Positions 17,637-26,598 of a stretch of 64,000 nt of DNA are shown here, piece by piece (the stretch's first letter is position 1; every line of letters starts with the position of its first letter). The stretch covers positions 1 through 64,000 of the forward strand of contig JAEWQB010000025.1 of the NCBI GenBank assembly GCA_023460395.1, in the 5' to 3' direction. The notes beneath the pieces are model-generated. The model was not told the origin of the DNA and ran no database searches. It worked only from the letters and a program-made list of their open reading frames with translations. The position numbers and the translations under genes are program-made. The DNA comes from Pseudomonadota bacterium (GTDB lineage: Bacteria > Desulfobacterota > Desulfovibrionia > Desulfovibrionales > Desulfovibrionaceae).

Positions 17637-17668
17637 TTGCAAAAACTTTCTTTGCAAATCTTAAGATT
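17637..17668. promoter_or_regulatory. Paired inverted repeats upstream of the response regulator
   Basis: TTGCAAA (17637-17643) and TTTGCAA (17651-17657) form a perfect inverted repeat with a 7-base spacer. The 12-bp palindrome AATCTTAAGATT (17657-17668) follows immediately. A TTAAGATC copy occurs at 17620-17627. They lie about 90 bp before the response regulator and within the divergent region to the sigma factor, so they are candidate operator sites. Confidence 0.35.
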
Positions 17669-17754
17669 AAAACCGCAGTCCATGGTGCTGATTTTGCATG
17701 TTTTTCTTTCAGGCGGTCTGAGGGAAAAATGTGCCACACCATTAGGGGAACGAA

Positions 17755-18522
17755 ATGCACTCTTTGCTATTGATTGATGACGACCCTGAACTGTGCGCAT
17801 TGCTTGACGATTATCTGACCCCGGAAGGGTTTTCCCTGCAGGCGGTGCGGCGCGGGGCGGAGGGGCTTGCCATTGCCACCTCCGGTTCGTTTGAACTTGT
17901 TATTTTGGATGTGGGCCTTCCTGATACAAACGGGTTTGACGTACTGGCGGAACTCCGTGGTCAGTCACAGGTTCCTGTTATCATGCTCACTGGTCGGTCT
18001 GAGGATGTGGACCGCATTGTGGGATTGGAAATGGGGGCCGATGACTATCTATGCAAACCTTTTGTGCCACGGGAACTGCTGGCGCGTATTCGCTCCGTGC
18101 TTCGCCGCAGCAGGCTTGCCAAGGCTTCTATGCCACAACGGAACAGGCAGATTGTAGCCGACGATCTCGTGCTCGACCGCGCCTCACGCTCTGTGATGTG
18201 CGCCGGAGAACCGGCGGTCCTGACCTTTGCGGAATACACAATTCTTGAAATGCTGCTCGATGCGACAGGCGATACCGTTTCGCGTGAGGCCATTTCCGTA
18301 AAGGCTTTGGGGCGTGAATTGGCGGCGTATGACCGCAGTATTGATGTGCATATGAGCAACTTGCGCCGAAAGTTGGGCACATCTCCCGGTGGCGGGGAAC
18401 GTATTGTTACTGTGCGGGGGGCGGGATATTTCTATAACCTCACCACGCCGTGGGGAGAGCAGAGCGAACGGAGCAAGGAGCAGGGAGGGGCTTTCATCAG
18501 ACTGCCGGGAGAGATTCAATGA
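17755..18522 (+). CDS. OmpR/CpxR family response regulator
   Basis: A 255-residue response regulator. The receiver domain has the acidic pocket at Asp8-Asp10, phospho-acceptor Asp52 (LVILDVGLPD) and the conserved Lys in DDYLCKPF. The C-terminal winged helix (about residues 130-230) ends in IDVHMSNLRRKLG and IVTVRGAGYFY, the OmpR-type DNA-binding pattern. The last 20 residues are a non-conserved tail. The stop overlaps the kinase start by ATGA, so the pair is coupled. Confidence 0.92.
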   Translation: MHSLLLIDDDPELCALLDDYLTPEGFSLQAVRRGAEGLAIATSGSFELVILDVGLPDTNGFDVLAELRGQSQVPVIMLTGRSEDVDRIVGLEMGADDYLCKPFVPRELLARIRSVLRRSRLAKASMPQRNRQIVADDLVLDRASRSVMCAGEPAVLTFAEYTILEMLLDATGDTVSREAISVKALGRELAAYDRSIDVHMSNLRRKLGTSPGGGERIVTVRGAGYFYNLTTPWGEQSERSKEQGGAFIRLPGEIQ

Positions 18523-20015
18523 AAGTTTGGTTACTGCGTGGCGTGGCCTTTGTTCTGATCACATCGGGCACCATCGCGTTATCACTTTTCTTCTGTACCC
18601 AAGTGCTGGAGCGCGGTCCGGTGGCTAATCGGCTGCGGGAAGACAACGCCCGTGAGTTGGCTATCGCGGGCGAGTTGTTGTTCTGGCTCTCTCATTCTTC
18701 GGATTTTACCGCGCGTGGCCGATTTTCCGCAGACATGGGGGAAATCGGAGGAACCTACATGCTTTTTTCTGAGGCACTGGAACCTGTGGCAGGAAACGGG
18801 GATGACCCTGATTTACGCCAACTGGTGAACGTGGCCCATGAAAAGCAGGAATTCGTGGGTGGTTTGCCCGCGTCGTTAACGGCAAAAGGGGCGTGGGAAG
18901 ATTACGCCATGCCCTACGTGGCTCCAGACGGAAAGCAGTATTACGTGGCGGGCAGCGTAGAGGAGCACCGCGCCCTGCCGGGAGTCGATGCCGCTGTATG
19001 GATAGCGGCGCGGCTACTCGCCCTTGGTGTGGCGGGAGGCATTGTCCTGCTTCTGGCCCGTGCCTCGGAACATCCGGCGCGAGAGATGCGTAAGGCGCTG
19101 CGCCGTTTTGCTCATGGAGAATACGATGCCAGAGTGAGTGTGAAACACATCCACCGGGGAGACGAGTTAGCCAAGCTGGCATATGAATTTAACGCCATGG
19201 CTGAACGCATGGGGCATTTGCACGCGGAGCAGCATCGCCTTTTCGGGGAACTGTCGCATGAAATGCGTTCACCCCTTTCCCGTATGGCCTTGGCGGTGGA
19301 GTTGGCGGGGCGGTCCGGTTCTCCAGAAGTTGTCCGGTTGCTGGATCGTATTCGTCGTGATGCCGACAGGTTGGGTATGCTGACCAATGAAATGTTAGAG
19401 CTTGCCCGTGCGCAAGACATCTCTCCGGTGCTTTCCGGTCGGCATGAGGGCGTGTCTTTTTCAGAAAAAATGTCGCTGGATGTGGCGGAGATTCTTGCCC
19501 AAGTGGTGCAGGATGCCCGTTTTGAAGCGGAAGCTGCGGGCAAACGGGTCATTTGTGGAGAATTGCCGCGTGGACTGACTGTGGATGGCATGCCAGAATT
19601 ATTACACCGCATGGTAGAGAATGTGTTGCGCAATGCCATACGTCATACGCCCCCCGGAACTGCAGTCACGGTGGGATTGGAATGTGGCGTCCGTGCCGGA
19701 CGTCCCTGCGCCATGATTCGTGTGTGCGACGAAGGGCCGGGCGTGAGAGAAGACGAGTTGGAAAGCATTTTCCAACCCTTCGTGCGGGGATCGTCTTCAC
19801 GGGAAATGGCAGTCGGTGAAAATTCCGAACCCCCAGCCGCTATGGAAGGCAAAGGCTTAGGGCTTTCCATCAGCAGGCATGTGGCTATTCGCCACGGCGG
19901 TCGCGTGTGGGCGGAAAACATGCACGATGGCGGCTTCCGCGTGACCATGCGGCTGCCTCTGGTGGCAGTTCCCGCGTCATCCATGCCCAGTCCGCTGGTG
20001 CTGCAACCTTCGTAA
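18519..20015 (+). CDS. CpxA-like sensor histidine kinase
   Basis: A 498-residue inner-membrane kinase. One transmembrane helix lies at about residues 5-27, a periplasmic sensor of about 135 residues follows, and a second helix is near 162-182 (AARLLALGVAGGIVLLLARA). Then come a HAMP domain, the phospho-acceptor H box (GELSHEMRSPLSRMAL, His about 246), the N box (ENVLRNAIRHTPPG) and G boxes (CDEGPGVRED and GKGLGLSIS). It is predicted to sense envelope conditions and phosphorylate the adjacent regulator. The convergent gamma-glutamyltransferase gene ends 7 bp after it. Confidence 0.92.
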   Translation: MKVWLLRGVAFVLITSGTIALSLFFCTQVLERGPVANRLREDNARELAIAGELLFWLSHSSDFTARGRFSADMGEIGGTYMLFSEALEPVAGNGDDPDLRQLVNVAHEKQEFVGGLPASLTAKGAWEDYAMPYVAPDGKQYYVAGSVEEHRALPGVDAAVWIAARLLALGVAGGIVLLLARASEHPAREMRKALRRFAHGEYDARVSVKHIHRGDELAKLAYEFNAMAERMGHLHAEQHRLFGELSHEMRSPLSRMALAVELAGRSGSPEVVRLLDRIRRDADRLGMLTNEMLELARAQDISPVLSGRHEGVSFSEKMSLDVAEILAQVVQDARFEAEAAGKRVICGELPRGLTVDGMPELLHRMVENVLRNAIRHTPPGTAVTVGLECGVRAGRPCAMIRVCDEGPGVREDELESIFQPFVRGSSSREMAVGENSEPPAAMEGKGLGLSISRHVAIRHGGRVWAENMHDGGFRVTMRLPLVAVPASSMPSPLVLQPS

Positions 20016-20022
20016 GTTCCTC

Positions 20023-21648
20023 TTAAAGGCCGAAAGCGCAGCCGTCTGCTCTGGGATCGCTGGCCCCTTCGTAAAATCCGCTCATGTTGCGTAAGAGTAT
20101 CTGCCCGCGGCCGAAGAGTTTTCGCTCATAGCTGCGGAGTTCCCGTATGGGCTGACGCAGGGCGTACAGCCCTTCTTGCGTTACCGTGTCCATGCCTTCT
20201 TCCACCGCCACGGAACCGTCCGCTTCGATGCAAAAGCGCAGACGGTCCAGCGCACTTTGTGGATCGCAATGATCGTCCAGAAGAGCGCTGAGTACCTGCA
20301 CATGCCCCTGTGGCTGCATAAAGCCACCCATGACTCCCAGCGCGGCGTGCAATGAGCCGTCCGGGAGAGTAGTCATGCAGGGAATGATGGTGTGATAGGG
20401 GCGTTTCACCGGGCCTGCGCAGTTAGGGTGCTCAGGTACGAGGCTGAAATTGCAGCCCCGGTTCTGCAGGGCAAACCCCAGTCCGTCCGGCACAATGCCG
20501 CTGCCGAAATTCATATAGACGGAATTGACCATGGAGACTGCGTTGCCGTCTTGGTCTGCCACACAAAACTGTACCGTATCACTGCCGTTTTCCGGGGCAC
20601 CGTGCATAATGGCGGCATTGCGGTGCCGGGGAAGAATCCGGGTGGCGCGTTGGGCGCAGTAGGCGTCATTTAGCAAATGTTCCCAGCGGATATCGGCATG
20701 GGCGGGGTCGCAAATGTAGCGGTGTGCGTCTGCAAAGGCGAGGCGGAGCGCCTCTATTTGCCGGTGCAGACGTTCAGGAGAAAGCGGGGCGAATTGGGCG
20801 TGGTCCGTATGGCGTAAAATGCCCAGCGCGTTTAACGCCACCAAACCCTGCCCGTTGGGCGGACATTCGTGCACGGTCACGCCACCGTATTCTACGGAAA
20901 GGGGCGTTTCCCAGTCTGCGCGGCATCCCGCGAGATCCTCACCCGTGAGCACCCCACCCGCCCGTTGCACCGCAGTGACCATGCGTTCGGCGAATTCCCC
21001 TTCATAAAACCCCTGCATTCCGTATCGGGCAAGACGTTCCAGAACAGTGGCTATGTCGGGGTTACGTATTCTTTCTCCGGGTAAGGGCGCGCGGTCCTGA
21101 GGGAGAAGGATGCTGTGCGCGTGATGCGCGCGTAATGCTTCGTGCTGTGTCCAGAGTTCCGCCGTTACGGGGCCTACCGCGTAACCTGTTCGCGCGAGCC
21201 GTATGGCGGGTGCCAGAATTTGTGCCATATCCAGTTTACCAAAGCGGTTGTGCAGAGCGCACCACGCCGCGCACGCTCCGGGCACTGTGACCGCGAGTCC
21301 ATGCCGGGGCGGAATGGCGTTGCAGTCATCTCCTAGGGTTGCGCGTACCGTATCCAGCGTAAGCGCGGCAGGACTCCTTCCCGAACCGTTTAGCGCATGA
21401 ACGCTACCCGTAGCGGCATCGTGCCAAAGGGCAAATGCGTCGCCTCCCGGTCCTGTGGAGCAAGGTTCCACAACAGCCAGCACTGCTGCCGCCGCCACCG
21501 CTCCGTCGGCGGCATTTCCGCCTGCGCGGAGCATCTCCAGTGCCGCCGCGACGGCGGAAGGTTGAGACGCCGCCGCCATACCCCGGTCTGCAAACACGGC
21601 AGAACGGCGAGAGCAAAAGGAAAAGGAAGCGGGTTGGGAAGCGGACAT
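20023..21648 (-). CDS. Gamma-glutamyltransferase family protein
   Basis: A 541-residue Ntn-hydrolase of the gamma-glutamyltranspeptidase family. It shows the large-subunit opening (ADRGMAAASQPSAVAAALEMLRAGGNAADGA, shown here only as landmark residues about 20-50), the GPGGDAF motif and the likely catalytic Thr358 in NGSDTVQFCVADQDG, where the chain is normally self-cleaved. No signal peptide is obvious, unlike periplasmic GGT. Lack of a clear TTH motif suggests a GGT-like hydrolase such as a YwrD-type enzyme. AAGGTG is the ribosome site. It is divergent from korDABC. Confidence 0.85.
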   Translation of the reverse strand: MSASQPASFSFCSRRSAVFADRGMAAASQPSAVAAALEMLRAGGNAADGAVAAAAVLAVVEPCSTGPGGDAFALWHDAATGSVHALNGSGRSPAALTLDTVRATLGDDCNAIPPRHGLAVTVPGACAAWCALHNRFGKLDMAQILAPAIRLARTGYAVGPVTAELWTQHEALRAHHAHSILLPQDRAPLPGERIRNPDIATVLERLARYGMQGFYEGEFAERMVTAVQRAGGVLTGEDLAGCRADWETPLSVEYGGVTVHECPPNGQGLVALNALGILRHTDHAQFAPLSPERLHRQIEALRLAFADAHRYICDPAHADIRWEHLLNDAYCAQRATRILPRHRNAAIMHGAPENGSDTVQFCVADQDGNAVSMVNSVYMNFGSGIVPDGLGFALQNRGCNFSLVPEHPNCAGPVKRPYHTIIPCMTTLPDGSLHAALGVMGGFMQPQGHVQVLSALLDDHCDPQSALDRLRFCIEADGSVAVEEGMDTVTQEGLYALRQPIRELRSYERKLFGRGQILLRNMSGFYEGASDPRADGCAFGL

Positions 21649-21664
21649 GGCGACACCTTATGAA

Positions 21665-21680
21665 TTGTGTGATCACACAA
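21665..21680. promoter_or_regulatory. Perfect 16-bp palindrome between the GGT-family gene and korD
   Basis: TTGTGTGATCACACAA is a perfect palindrome 17 bases upstream of the gamma-glutamyltransferase start and 162 bases upstream of the korD start. Its TGTG/CACA half-sites resemble operators of GntR- or CRP/FNR-type regulators. The half-site spacing is two bases short of the Rex consensus. It probably controls at least the GGT-family gene. Confidence 0.55.
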
Positions 21681-21841
21681 GTTGAAGGTTTTTTTACAGT
21701 TTTCCTCTTTTGCCTTGCGAGCAGCATAGACTCATTGTAACACGGGAAGGCAGAGAACTCACAGGCTCCGGTGTGCCCATGCGCCGGCGATATGTTCCCA
21801 TGGCAGCGTGCTGCCGCAAGCAACAGGTATCCGGTACGGTA

Positions 21842-22153
21842 ATGCCAAAAAAAAAGAAAGGGCAATCACAAGTTTGCGTGTATCAGGATTGGTGTAAGGG
21901 ATGCGGGCTGTGCGTGGCCTTCTGTCCCGCCAAGGTGCTGGAATTGAATGCGTTGGGCAAGGCGGTCCCGGTGCGCGAGAGCGACTGCATTAATTGCGGC
22001 TTTTGCGAACTACACTGTCCTGATTTCGCAATTTCCATCCGGCCTGTTGGCGCGCCAAACAGTGCTCCCGACCCGACTCTGGGGACTACGGCGGAGGACG
22101 GGGCTGGCAATGACATGGGACCGGAACGGTCCCCTAACGGAGAGGTGTGCTGA
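21842..22153 (+). CDS. korD: 2-oxoacid:ferredoxin oxidoreductase, ferredoxin subunit
   Basis: A 103-residue protein with two [4Fe-4S] motifs, CKGCGLCVAFCP (about residues 18-29) and CINCGFCELHCP (about 48-59). It is the delta (ferredoxin-like) subunit of a four-subunit oxidoreductase that carries electrons from the thiamine-diphosphate site to soluble ferredoxin. The ATG at 21842 starts a basic MPKKKKG leader; its ribosome site is weak, and an in-frame upstream ATG near 21800 is an alternative. The gene ends 2 bases before korA. Confidence 0.85.
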   Translation: MPKKKKGQSQVCVYQDWCKGCGLCVAFCPAKVLELNALGKAVPVRESDCINCGFCELHCPDFAISIRPVGAPNSAPDPTLGTTAEDGAGNDMGPERSPNGEVC

Positions 22154-22155
22154 CC

Positions 22156-23304
22156 ATGGCAAGCATAACGAAACGGCGCAAGAATATTGAGGCGTTCGCA
22201 CAGGGAAACGAAGCCATAGCCGAAGGTGCCTTGCTGGCGGGCTGTACGTTTTTCGCGGGGTATCCCATCACTCCATCCACAGAGATTATGGAGGTTATGT
22301 CGCAGCGTTTGCCGCGCTCCGAGGAAGGGGTATTCCTGCAGATGGAAGATGAAATCGCCAGCATGGGCGCTATCATTGGTGCATCGCTTGCCGGGCGAAA
22401 AGCTATGACCGCCACTTCCGGTCCCGGATTTGCTTTAATGCAGGAGCATATCGGATACGCATGCATGGTGGAGTCGCCTTTAGTGGTTGTGAACGTGATG
22501 CGGGGCGGTCCCAGTACCGGCCTGCCCACCAGCCCGGCGCAGGCCGATGTGCAAATGGCCCGCTGGGGCACACACGGAGATCATTCCATCATTGTACTTT
22601 CCGCTTCCACAGTGCAGGAGTGCTTGGAAATGACGGTGGTGGCCTTCAATATGGCCGAGAAATACCGCACACCAGTTATTTTGCTGGTAGACGAAGTAAC
22701 CGCGCATACACGGGAAAAAATAGTCATCCCGCATGCGGGTGATTTGGAAATTCTTTCCCGCATGGCCCCCACCGTTCCCCCGGAGTGGTTTAAACCATAT
22801 GCGGAAGCCACCCGCGCGGTGCCCGCCATGGCTGCCATAGGGTCCGGCTACCGTATTCATGTAACGGGGCTGACACACGACGAAATGGGGTTTCCTACCT
22901 CGCGCCCAGACGAGGTGAACGAAGCTATGAAGCGCATATTCCGTAAAATAGATCAGTTTTACGGGGATATTATGATGGTGGACGAGTTTATGACCCACGA
23001 TGCCGAAGTGGGTGTGGTGGCATATGGCAGTGTGGCGCGTTCGGCCCGGTACGCCGTGGAGCAGGCGAGGGACCGGGGCGTGCGTGCCGGGCTGTTGACG
23101 CTGAAAACGCTGTTTCCTTTTGCCCGTCCCGCAGTGGAACGGTTATGCCTGCAATGTCGGCATGTTCTGGTTCCAGAGATGAATATGGGACAGATTTCGC
23201 GCGAAGTGAAACGCGTGAACAATGGCAAAACTCGTGTACGGACTCTGAATAGAGTGGATGGGCAGATTATTACGCCTTCCGAAATCCTCAAAGCCATACT
23301 GTAG
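22156..23304 (+). CDS. korA: 2-oxoglutarate:ferredoxin oxidoreductase subunit alpha
   Basis: A 382-residue alpha subunit. The pyrimidine-binding domain has FFAGYPITPSTEIMEVM and the Glu-containing QMEDEIASMGAIIGAS, then ATSGPGFALM. The motif RWGTHGDH is typical of KorA rather than pyruvate or isovalerate enzymes. The reaction is 2-oxoglutarate + CoA to succinyl-CoA + CO2 with reduction of ferredoxin (or the reverse, in CO2 fixation). The ATG at 22156 is chosen because GGAGAGG ends 10 bases upstream; an in-frame GTG at 22147 is too close to that site. Confidence 0.9.
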   Translation: MASITKRRKNIEAFAQGNEAIAEGALLAGCTFFAGYPITPSTEIMEVMSQRLPRSEEGVFLQMEDEIASMGAIIGASLAGRKAMTATSGPGFALMQEHIGYACMVESPLVVVNVMRGGPSTGLPTSPAQADVQMARWGTHGDHSIIVLSASTVQECLEMTVVAFNMAEKYRTPVILLVDEVTAHTREKIVIPHAGDLEILSRMAPTVPPEWFKPYAEATRAVPAMAAIGSGYRIHVTGLTHDEMGFPTSRPDEVNEAMKRIFRKIDQFYGDIMMVDEFMTHDAEVGVVAYGSVARSARYAVEQARDRGVRAGLLTLKTLFPFARPAVERLCLQCRHVLVPEMNMGQISREVKRVNNGKTRVRTLNRVDGQIITPSEILKAIL

Positions 23305-23311
23305 GTGCGCC

Positions 23312-24136
23312 ATGTCGGATGTAACGCAACGTATTCATGAATATCTGCGGCATAATAAAAAGTTTCCGCATGTATTTTGCCCCGGCTGCGGGCACGGTAT
23401 TGTGCTTGGTTCACTTATTCGCAGTGTGGACGCATTGGAGCTGCGTAAAGATGATGTGGTCATTGTGGCGGGTATCGGCTGTTCCGGGCGTATGGCTGTG
23501 TATGTAGATTTCAATACGGTGCATACCACGCACGGTCGTGCGCTGACCTTTGCCACCGGGATTAAAATGGCTAACCCGGCGCTTACCGTTATCTGTGTTA
23601 TGGGTGATGGGGATGCGCTCTCTATTGGCGGAAACCATCTTATCCACGCCGCCCGCCGCAATATCGGCATTACCGCCCTTATCCTTAATAACCAAACGTA
23701 CGGTATGACCGGGGGGCAGTGTTCCCCGGCAACTCCTTGTGGCAACACCTCCATGACCACTCCCTACGGCTCGCTGGAGGCACCGTTTGATACGGTGGAA
23801 CTGGCAAGTGCGGCGGGTGCCGGATACGTGGCGCGGGGCACCTCGTTTCATGCGACCATGTTAGACGGGCTTATTCGTGAGGCAATTACGCATCCCGGCT
23901 TTTCCGTGGTGGAGGCCCTTTCTCCGTGTCCCACGCAATACGGTCGTAAAAATGGCTTCCGCGATGTGGTGAGCATGTACGAGTGGTTGAAGAAAAATAC
24001 TGTGAAGCTGGAACATCGTAAGGAGAATGATACCCGCATTCCCCTTGGTGTATTCCGTAATCTGGATACCCCCGGTCTGGAAGAGCGCTATGCGGACCTG
24101 AAGGCGCGGCTTCGGGCGAAGGAGCAGGCAGAATGA
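23312..24136 (+). CDS. korB: 2-oxoglutarate:ferredoxin oxidoreductase subunit beta
   Basis: A 274-residue thiamine-diphosphate-binding beta subunit. It has FCPGCGHGIVLG near residue 22, the Mg/ThDP motif VMGDGDALSIGGNHLIHAARR at about 92-112 and LNNQTYGMTGGQCSPATP. No added ferredoxin domain is present, consistent with a separate korD. The start lies 7 bases after korA, and its stop overlaps the korC start by four bases. Confidence 0.9.
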   Translation: MSDVTQRIHEYLRHNKKFPHVFCPGCGHGIVLGSLIRSVDALELRKDDVVIVAGIGCSGRMAVYVDFNTVHTTHGRALTFATGIKMANPALTVICVMGDGDALSIGGNHLIHAARRNIGITALILNNQTYGMTGGQCSPATPCGNTSMTTPYGSLEAPFDTVELASAAGAGYVARGTSFHATMLDGLIREAITHPGFSVVEALSPCPTQYGRKNGFRDVVSMYEWLKKNTVKLEHRKENDTRIPLGVFRNLDTPGLEERYADLKARLRAKEQAE

Positions 24137-24753
24137 AAACGCCCAGACATATTGACCGATTTGAAATTCGTCTTTCCGGTACGGGAGGGCAGGGCTTAAT
24201 TACTTTGGGCAGAATGCTTGGCTACGCGTTGGCCCTTGGGCAGGGATATTTCGTTACCCAAACTCAGAGCTACGGGCCAGAGGCGCGTGGCGGCTCCAGC
24301 CGCGCTGATGTGGTGGTGAGCAGCAACCCCATCAGTTATCCGAAGACGGAGACGTTGGATTTGCTGGTGGCTCTTTCCCAGCAGGCATGTAACGCCTATT
24401 ATCATTACATGAAACGTACCGGCATTCTTCTTGTGGATACCTCACTGGTGCAACAACCGCCCACCAACGTGTTTCTGGGGCTTCCGTTTACGGAATTAGC
24501 CACTCGTAAGGTGGGTAATCCACTTACGGTGAACACGCTTGTGTTTGGCGCGGTTACACATATTTTGCCCTTTGCCGAACCCCGGATAATGCGGGCGGCA
24601 TTGTTGGAAAATTTGCCTAAGAAGATTCACGAAGTGAACCTGAAGGCGTTTAACCTCGGATTAAAACAGGCGAAACAGCAGTTTGGCGAAACCCCCTCCC
24701 TTTGGGAAATGGCGCAGGAAGAAGCGCAGGCGGAGGATGATTTTTCCGACTAG
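24133..24753 (+). CDS. korC: 2-oxoglutarate:ferredoxin oxidoreductase subunit gamma
   Basis: A 206-residue gamma subunit with the family opening EIRLSGTGGQGLITLGRMLG and QTQSYGPEARGGSSRADVVVS. It completes the D-A-B-C set and probably contributes to CoA binding. It is coupled to korB by an ATGA overlap. The following 258 bp hold no gene or clear terminator before the next small gene. Confidence 0.9.
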   Translation: MKTPRHIDRFEIRLSGTGGQGLITLGRMLGYALALGQGYFVTQTQSYGPEARGGSSRADVVVSSNPISYPKTETLDLLVALSQQACNAYYHYMKRTGILLVDTSLVQQPPTNVFLGLPFTELATRKVGNPLTVNTLVFGAVTHILPFAEPRIMRAALLENLPKKIHEVNLKAFNLGLKQAKQQFGETPSLWEMAQEEAQAEDDFSD

Positions 24754-25011
24754 ACAGGCTTGTTCCGCGCATGGATGGTGGGTACTAAGGTACTGGGCAA
24801 CGCGTGGAATAGCAGGGGCGTGTGGCAACGGGGAGCGCGGCGGAGGTATGCTTCGATCGCCGTTCCGCGCGGACGGGACGGGAGGCAGGCTCGCAGTATG
24901 GGCGGGATTACCGGATATCACCCTGTATTACCACGCACCTCCCACTGCCGGATCTTGCCAGATGGCATCTTGCGTAGTACCTGTGCCGCAAACCTATGAA
25001 GAAGGGGCGTC

Positions 25012-25305
25012 ATGAGCACCACAGTTGAAGAACTTACCGTGAATTATGAAGAGGACGGGCAGCTTGTTGTTAAGGAACTGGATAAAGTTATCCTTTCCAA
25101 AGGCGCATGGGCTACCGTGATGTTCCGGTATCAGAAATGGGAAGCGAAACGGGAAGATTACGGGCCGGATATGTATATTATCCGCCGGTACCGTAAGATG
25201 AACGGAGAATACCGGGCGCAGTCCAAATTTAACATCAGCAGCGCGGATCAGGCCAAAAAGGTTATCGCCGCACTGCAGGAATGGGTGGACGGCGCTGAGG
25301 CGTAG
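25012..25305 (+). CDS. Small conserved-looking protein, possible PC4/YdbC-like fold
   Basis: A 97-residue basic/acidic protein with no cysteines and no signal. The core, KELDKVILSKGAWATVMFRY, then MYIIRRYRKMNG, then FNISSADQAKKVIAALQEW, has the strand-strand-helix rhythm and lysine/arginine placement of PC4/YdbC single-stranded-DNA binding coactivator domains. That resemblance is by eye only. GAAGGGGCGTC precedes the ATG. It follows korC by 258 bp and is followed by two hairpins, so it is likely a single-gene transcript. Confidence 0.65.
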   Translation: MSTTVEELTVNYEEDGQLVVKELDKVILSKGAWATVMFRYQKWEAKREDYGPDMYIIRRYRKMNGEYRAQSKFNISSADQAKKVIAALQEWVDGAEA

Positions 25306-25403
25306 CGGGGGATTTTTCCCGCTGCAACGGCGTATACGCTTCGTTGCCAGCACTTCTCAAAAAACGGTATAAAGCGCAGCCCCGGTCATTCCGGGGCTGC
25401 GCT
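25303..25403. terminator. Two hairpins after the PC4-like gene
   Basis: AGCGGG/CCCGCT (about 25303-25322) starts at the stop codon with an ATTTTT-containing loop. A stronger 13-bp perfect stem (25373-25385 with 25391-25403, loop TCATT) follows. Neither has an ideal T-run on the + strand; reading on the - strand the larger one is followed by TTATACCGTTTTTT, which may serve the glutamate racemase transcript. Confidence 0.5.
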
Positions 25404-25565
25404 CGTTGATGGACGGAAAAAACGCACAGGCGGCGCGGGAAAGACGCACGCCGGGTATGTGGCTCCCAAACAAGGCATTCATTCTTCACTGGCTGTCGGG
25501 TATCGGGGAGGCCGTTGCGGGCGGAGAATGCGAGTTGCCTGCCATAGCCGAAGGTGTTTTTGGAC

Positions 25566-26423
25566 TCAGGCGAGGGTTTTGGCGTGTGCCTTTGGGGGGA
25601 CCATGCGTTCGTGTCCGTCCATAAGGGGCCACAATCCGTAAGAGGCAAGCGCTGAGGCCAAAGGCGCCGTCACCGGACGACCTGATGTCAGGATGAAATC
25701 GGCTGATCCGTCGGGCACTGCTGGCTGTACTGCCGGGCCGATGAGCTGAACCATGCGGCGGGCGATGGCAGGAGCGGGGTCGATCCACGACACAGGCCAC
25801 GGGGCCAGTGCTTCAAAACGCGGCAGCAGTAATGGATAATGCGTGCATGCCAGCACCACCGTGTCCGTGCATCGCCCATCATGATCGACAAACGCTGGTG
25901 CCACTGCGGCGCGGATGAGTTCATCCGCAACTGGTGTGCCCGCCAGTTCGGCCTCGGCATAGCCCGCAAGTTGCGTGCTCCCGACGAGGGTGACTGCGCA
26001 ATCGCCCGCGAAATCACGAATCAGATCATGCGTATAATCCCGGTGAACTGTACCGGGGGTGGCCAGAATGGAAATGGCGCGTGTTACGGACTGCGCGGCT
26101 GCGGGCTTAATCGCGGGAACTGTGCCGATGAACGGTAGCGGAAAGCGCGCCCGGAGTCCCGGCAACACCAATGTCGCCGCTGTATTACAGGCAATGACCA
26201 CGAGATCGGGCGTGTACCGGGCGATAAGTCCCCCCATTATCCCGACCACTCGGTCCAGCAGCACCGGAGCTGCCTTGGGTCCATATGGAAAACCAGCATC
26301 GTCGGCGACATATATGAAGTGGACATCAGGTCGTGCCTTGCGCAATTGCGCGAAAACCGACAGCCCCCCAACCCCCGAATCGAACACCAGCACCACCGGC
26401 GTACGATCTTCATTTCCATTCAT
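25566..26423 (-). CDS. murI: Glutamate racemase
   Basis: A 285-residue Asp/Glu racemase that converts L- to D-glutamate for peptidoglycan. Family motifs are intact: FDSGVGGLSV at the N terminus, IACNTAAT with the first catalytic cysteine, and LACTHYPLLLP with the second. The ATG at 26423 follows an in-frame GTG and has only a weak ribosome site. The C-terminal 30 residues (LTSGRPVTAPLASALASYGL) are of the usual type. Confidence 0.92.
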   Translation of the reverse strand: MNGNEDRTPVVLVFDSGVGGLSVFAQLRKARPDVHFIYVADDAGFPYGPKAAPVLLDRVVGIMGGLIARYTPDLVVIACNTAATLVLPGLRARFPLPFIGTVPAIKPAAAQSVTRAISILATPGTVHRDYTHDLIRDFAGDCAVTLVGSTQLAGYAEAELAGTPVADELIRAAVAPAFVDHDGRCTDTVVLACTHYPLLLPRFEALAPWPVSWIDPAPAIARRMVQLIGPAVQPAVPDGSADFILTSGRPVTAPLASALASYGLWPLMDGHERMVPPKAHAKTLA

Positions 26424-26598
26424 CACAACACTCGTTATTTTACATGGCCCGGCTTTCGCTGCGCCATATAGTCTGTATCATCTGAGGAATGTGTTATTTG
26501 GCAAATGCATCGTCTGGCGAAGTCTCAACTGACCGGACATATCAACCGCCGGACGTAGCAGCCGGCCTCGCCGCAATGCGCCATGGCGCGGTGTAATC

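Noticed and set aside
21665..21680. Reading the palindrome as a Rex site
   Set aside because: Rex sites need TTGTGAA-N4-TTCACAA (18 bases); this element is 16 bases with a TGATCA centre.
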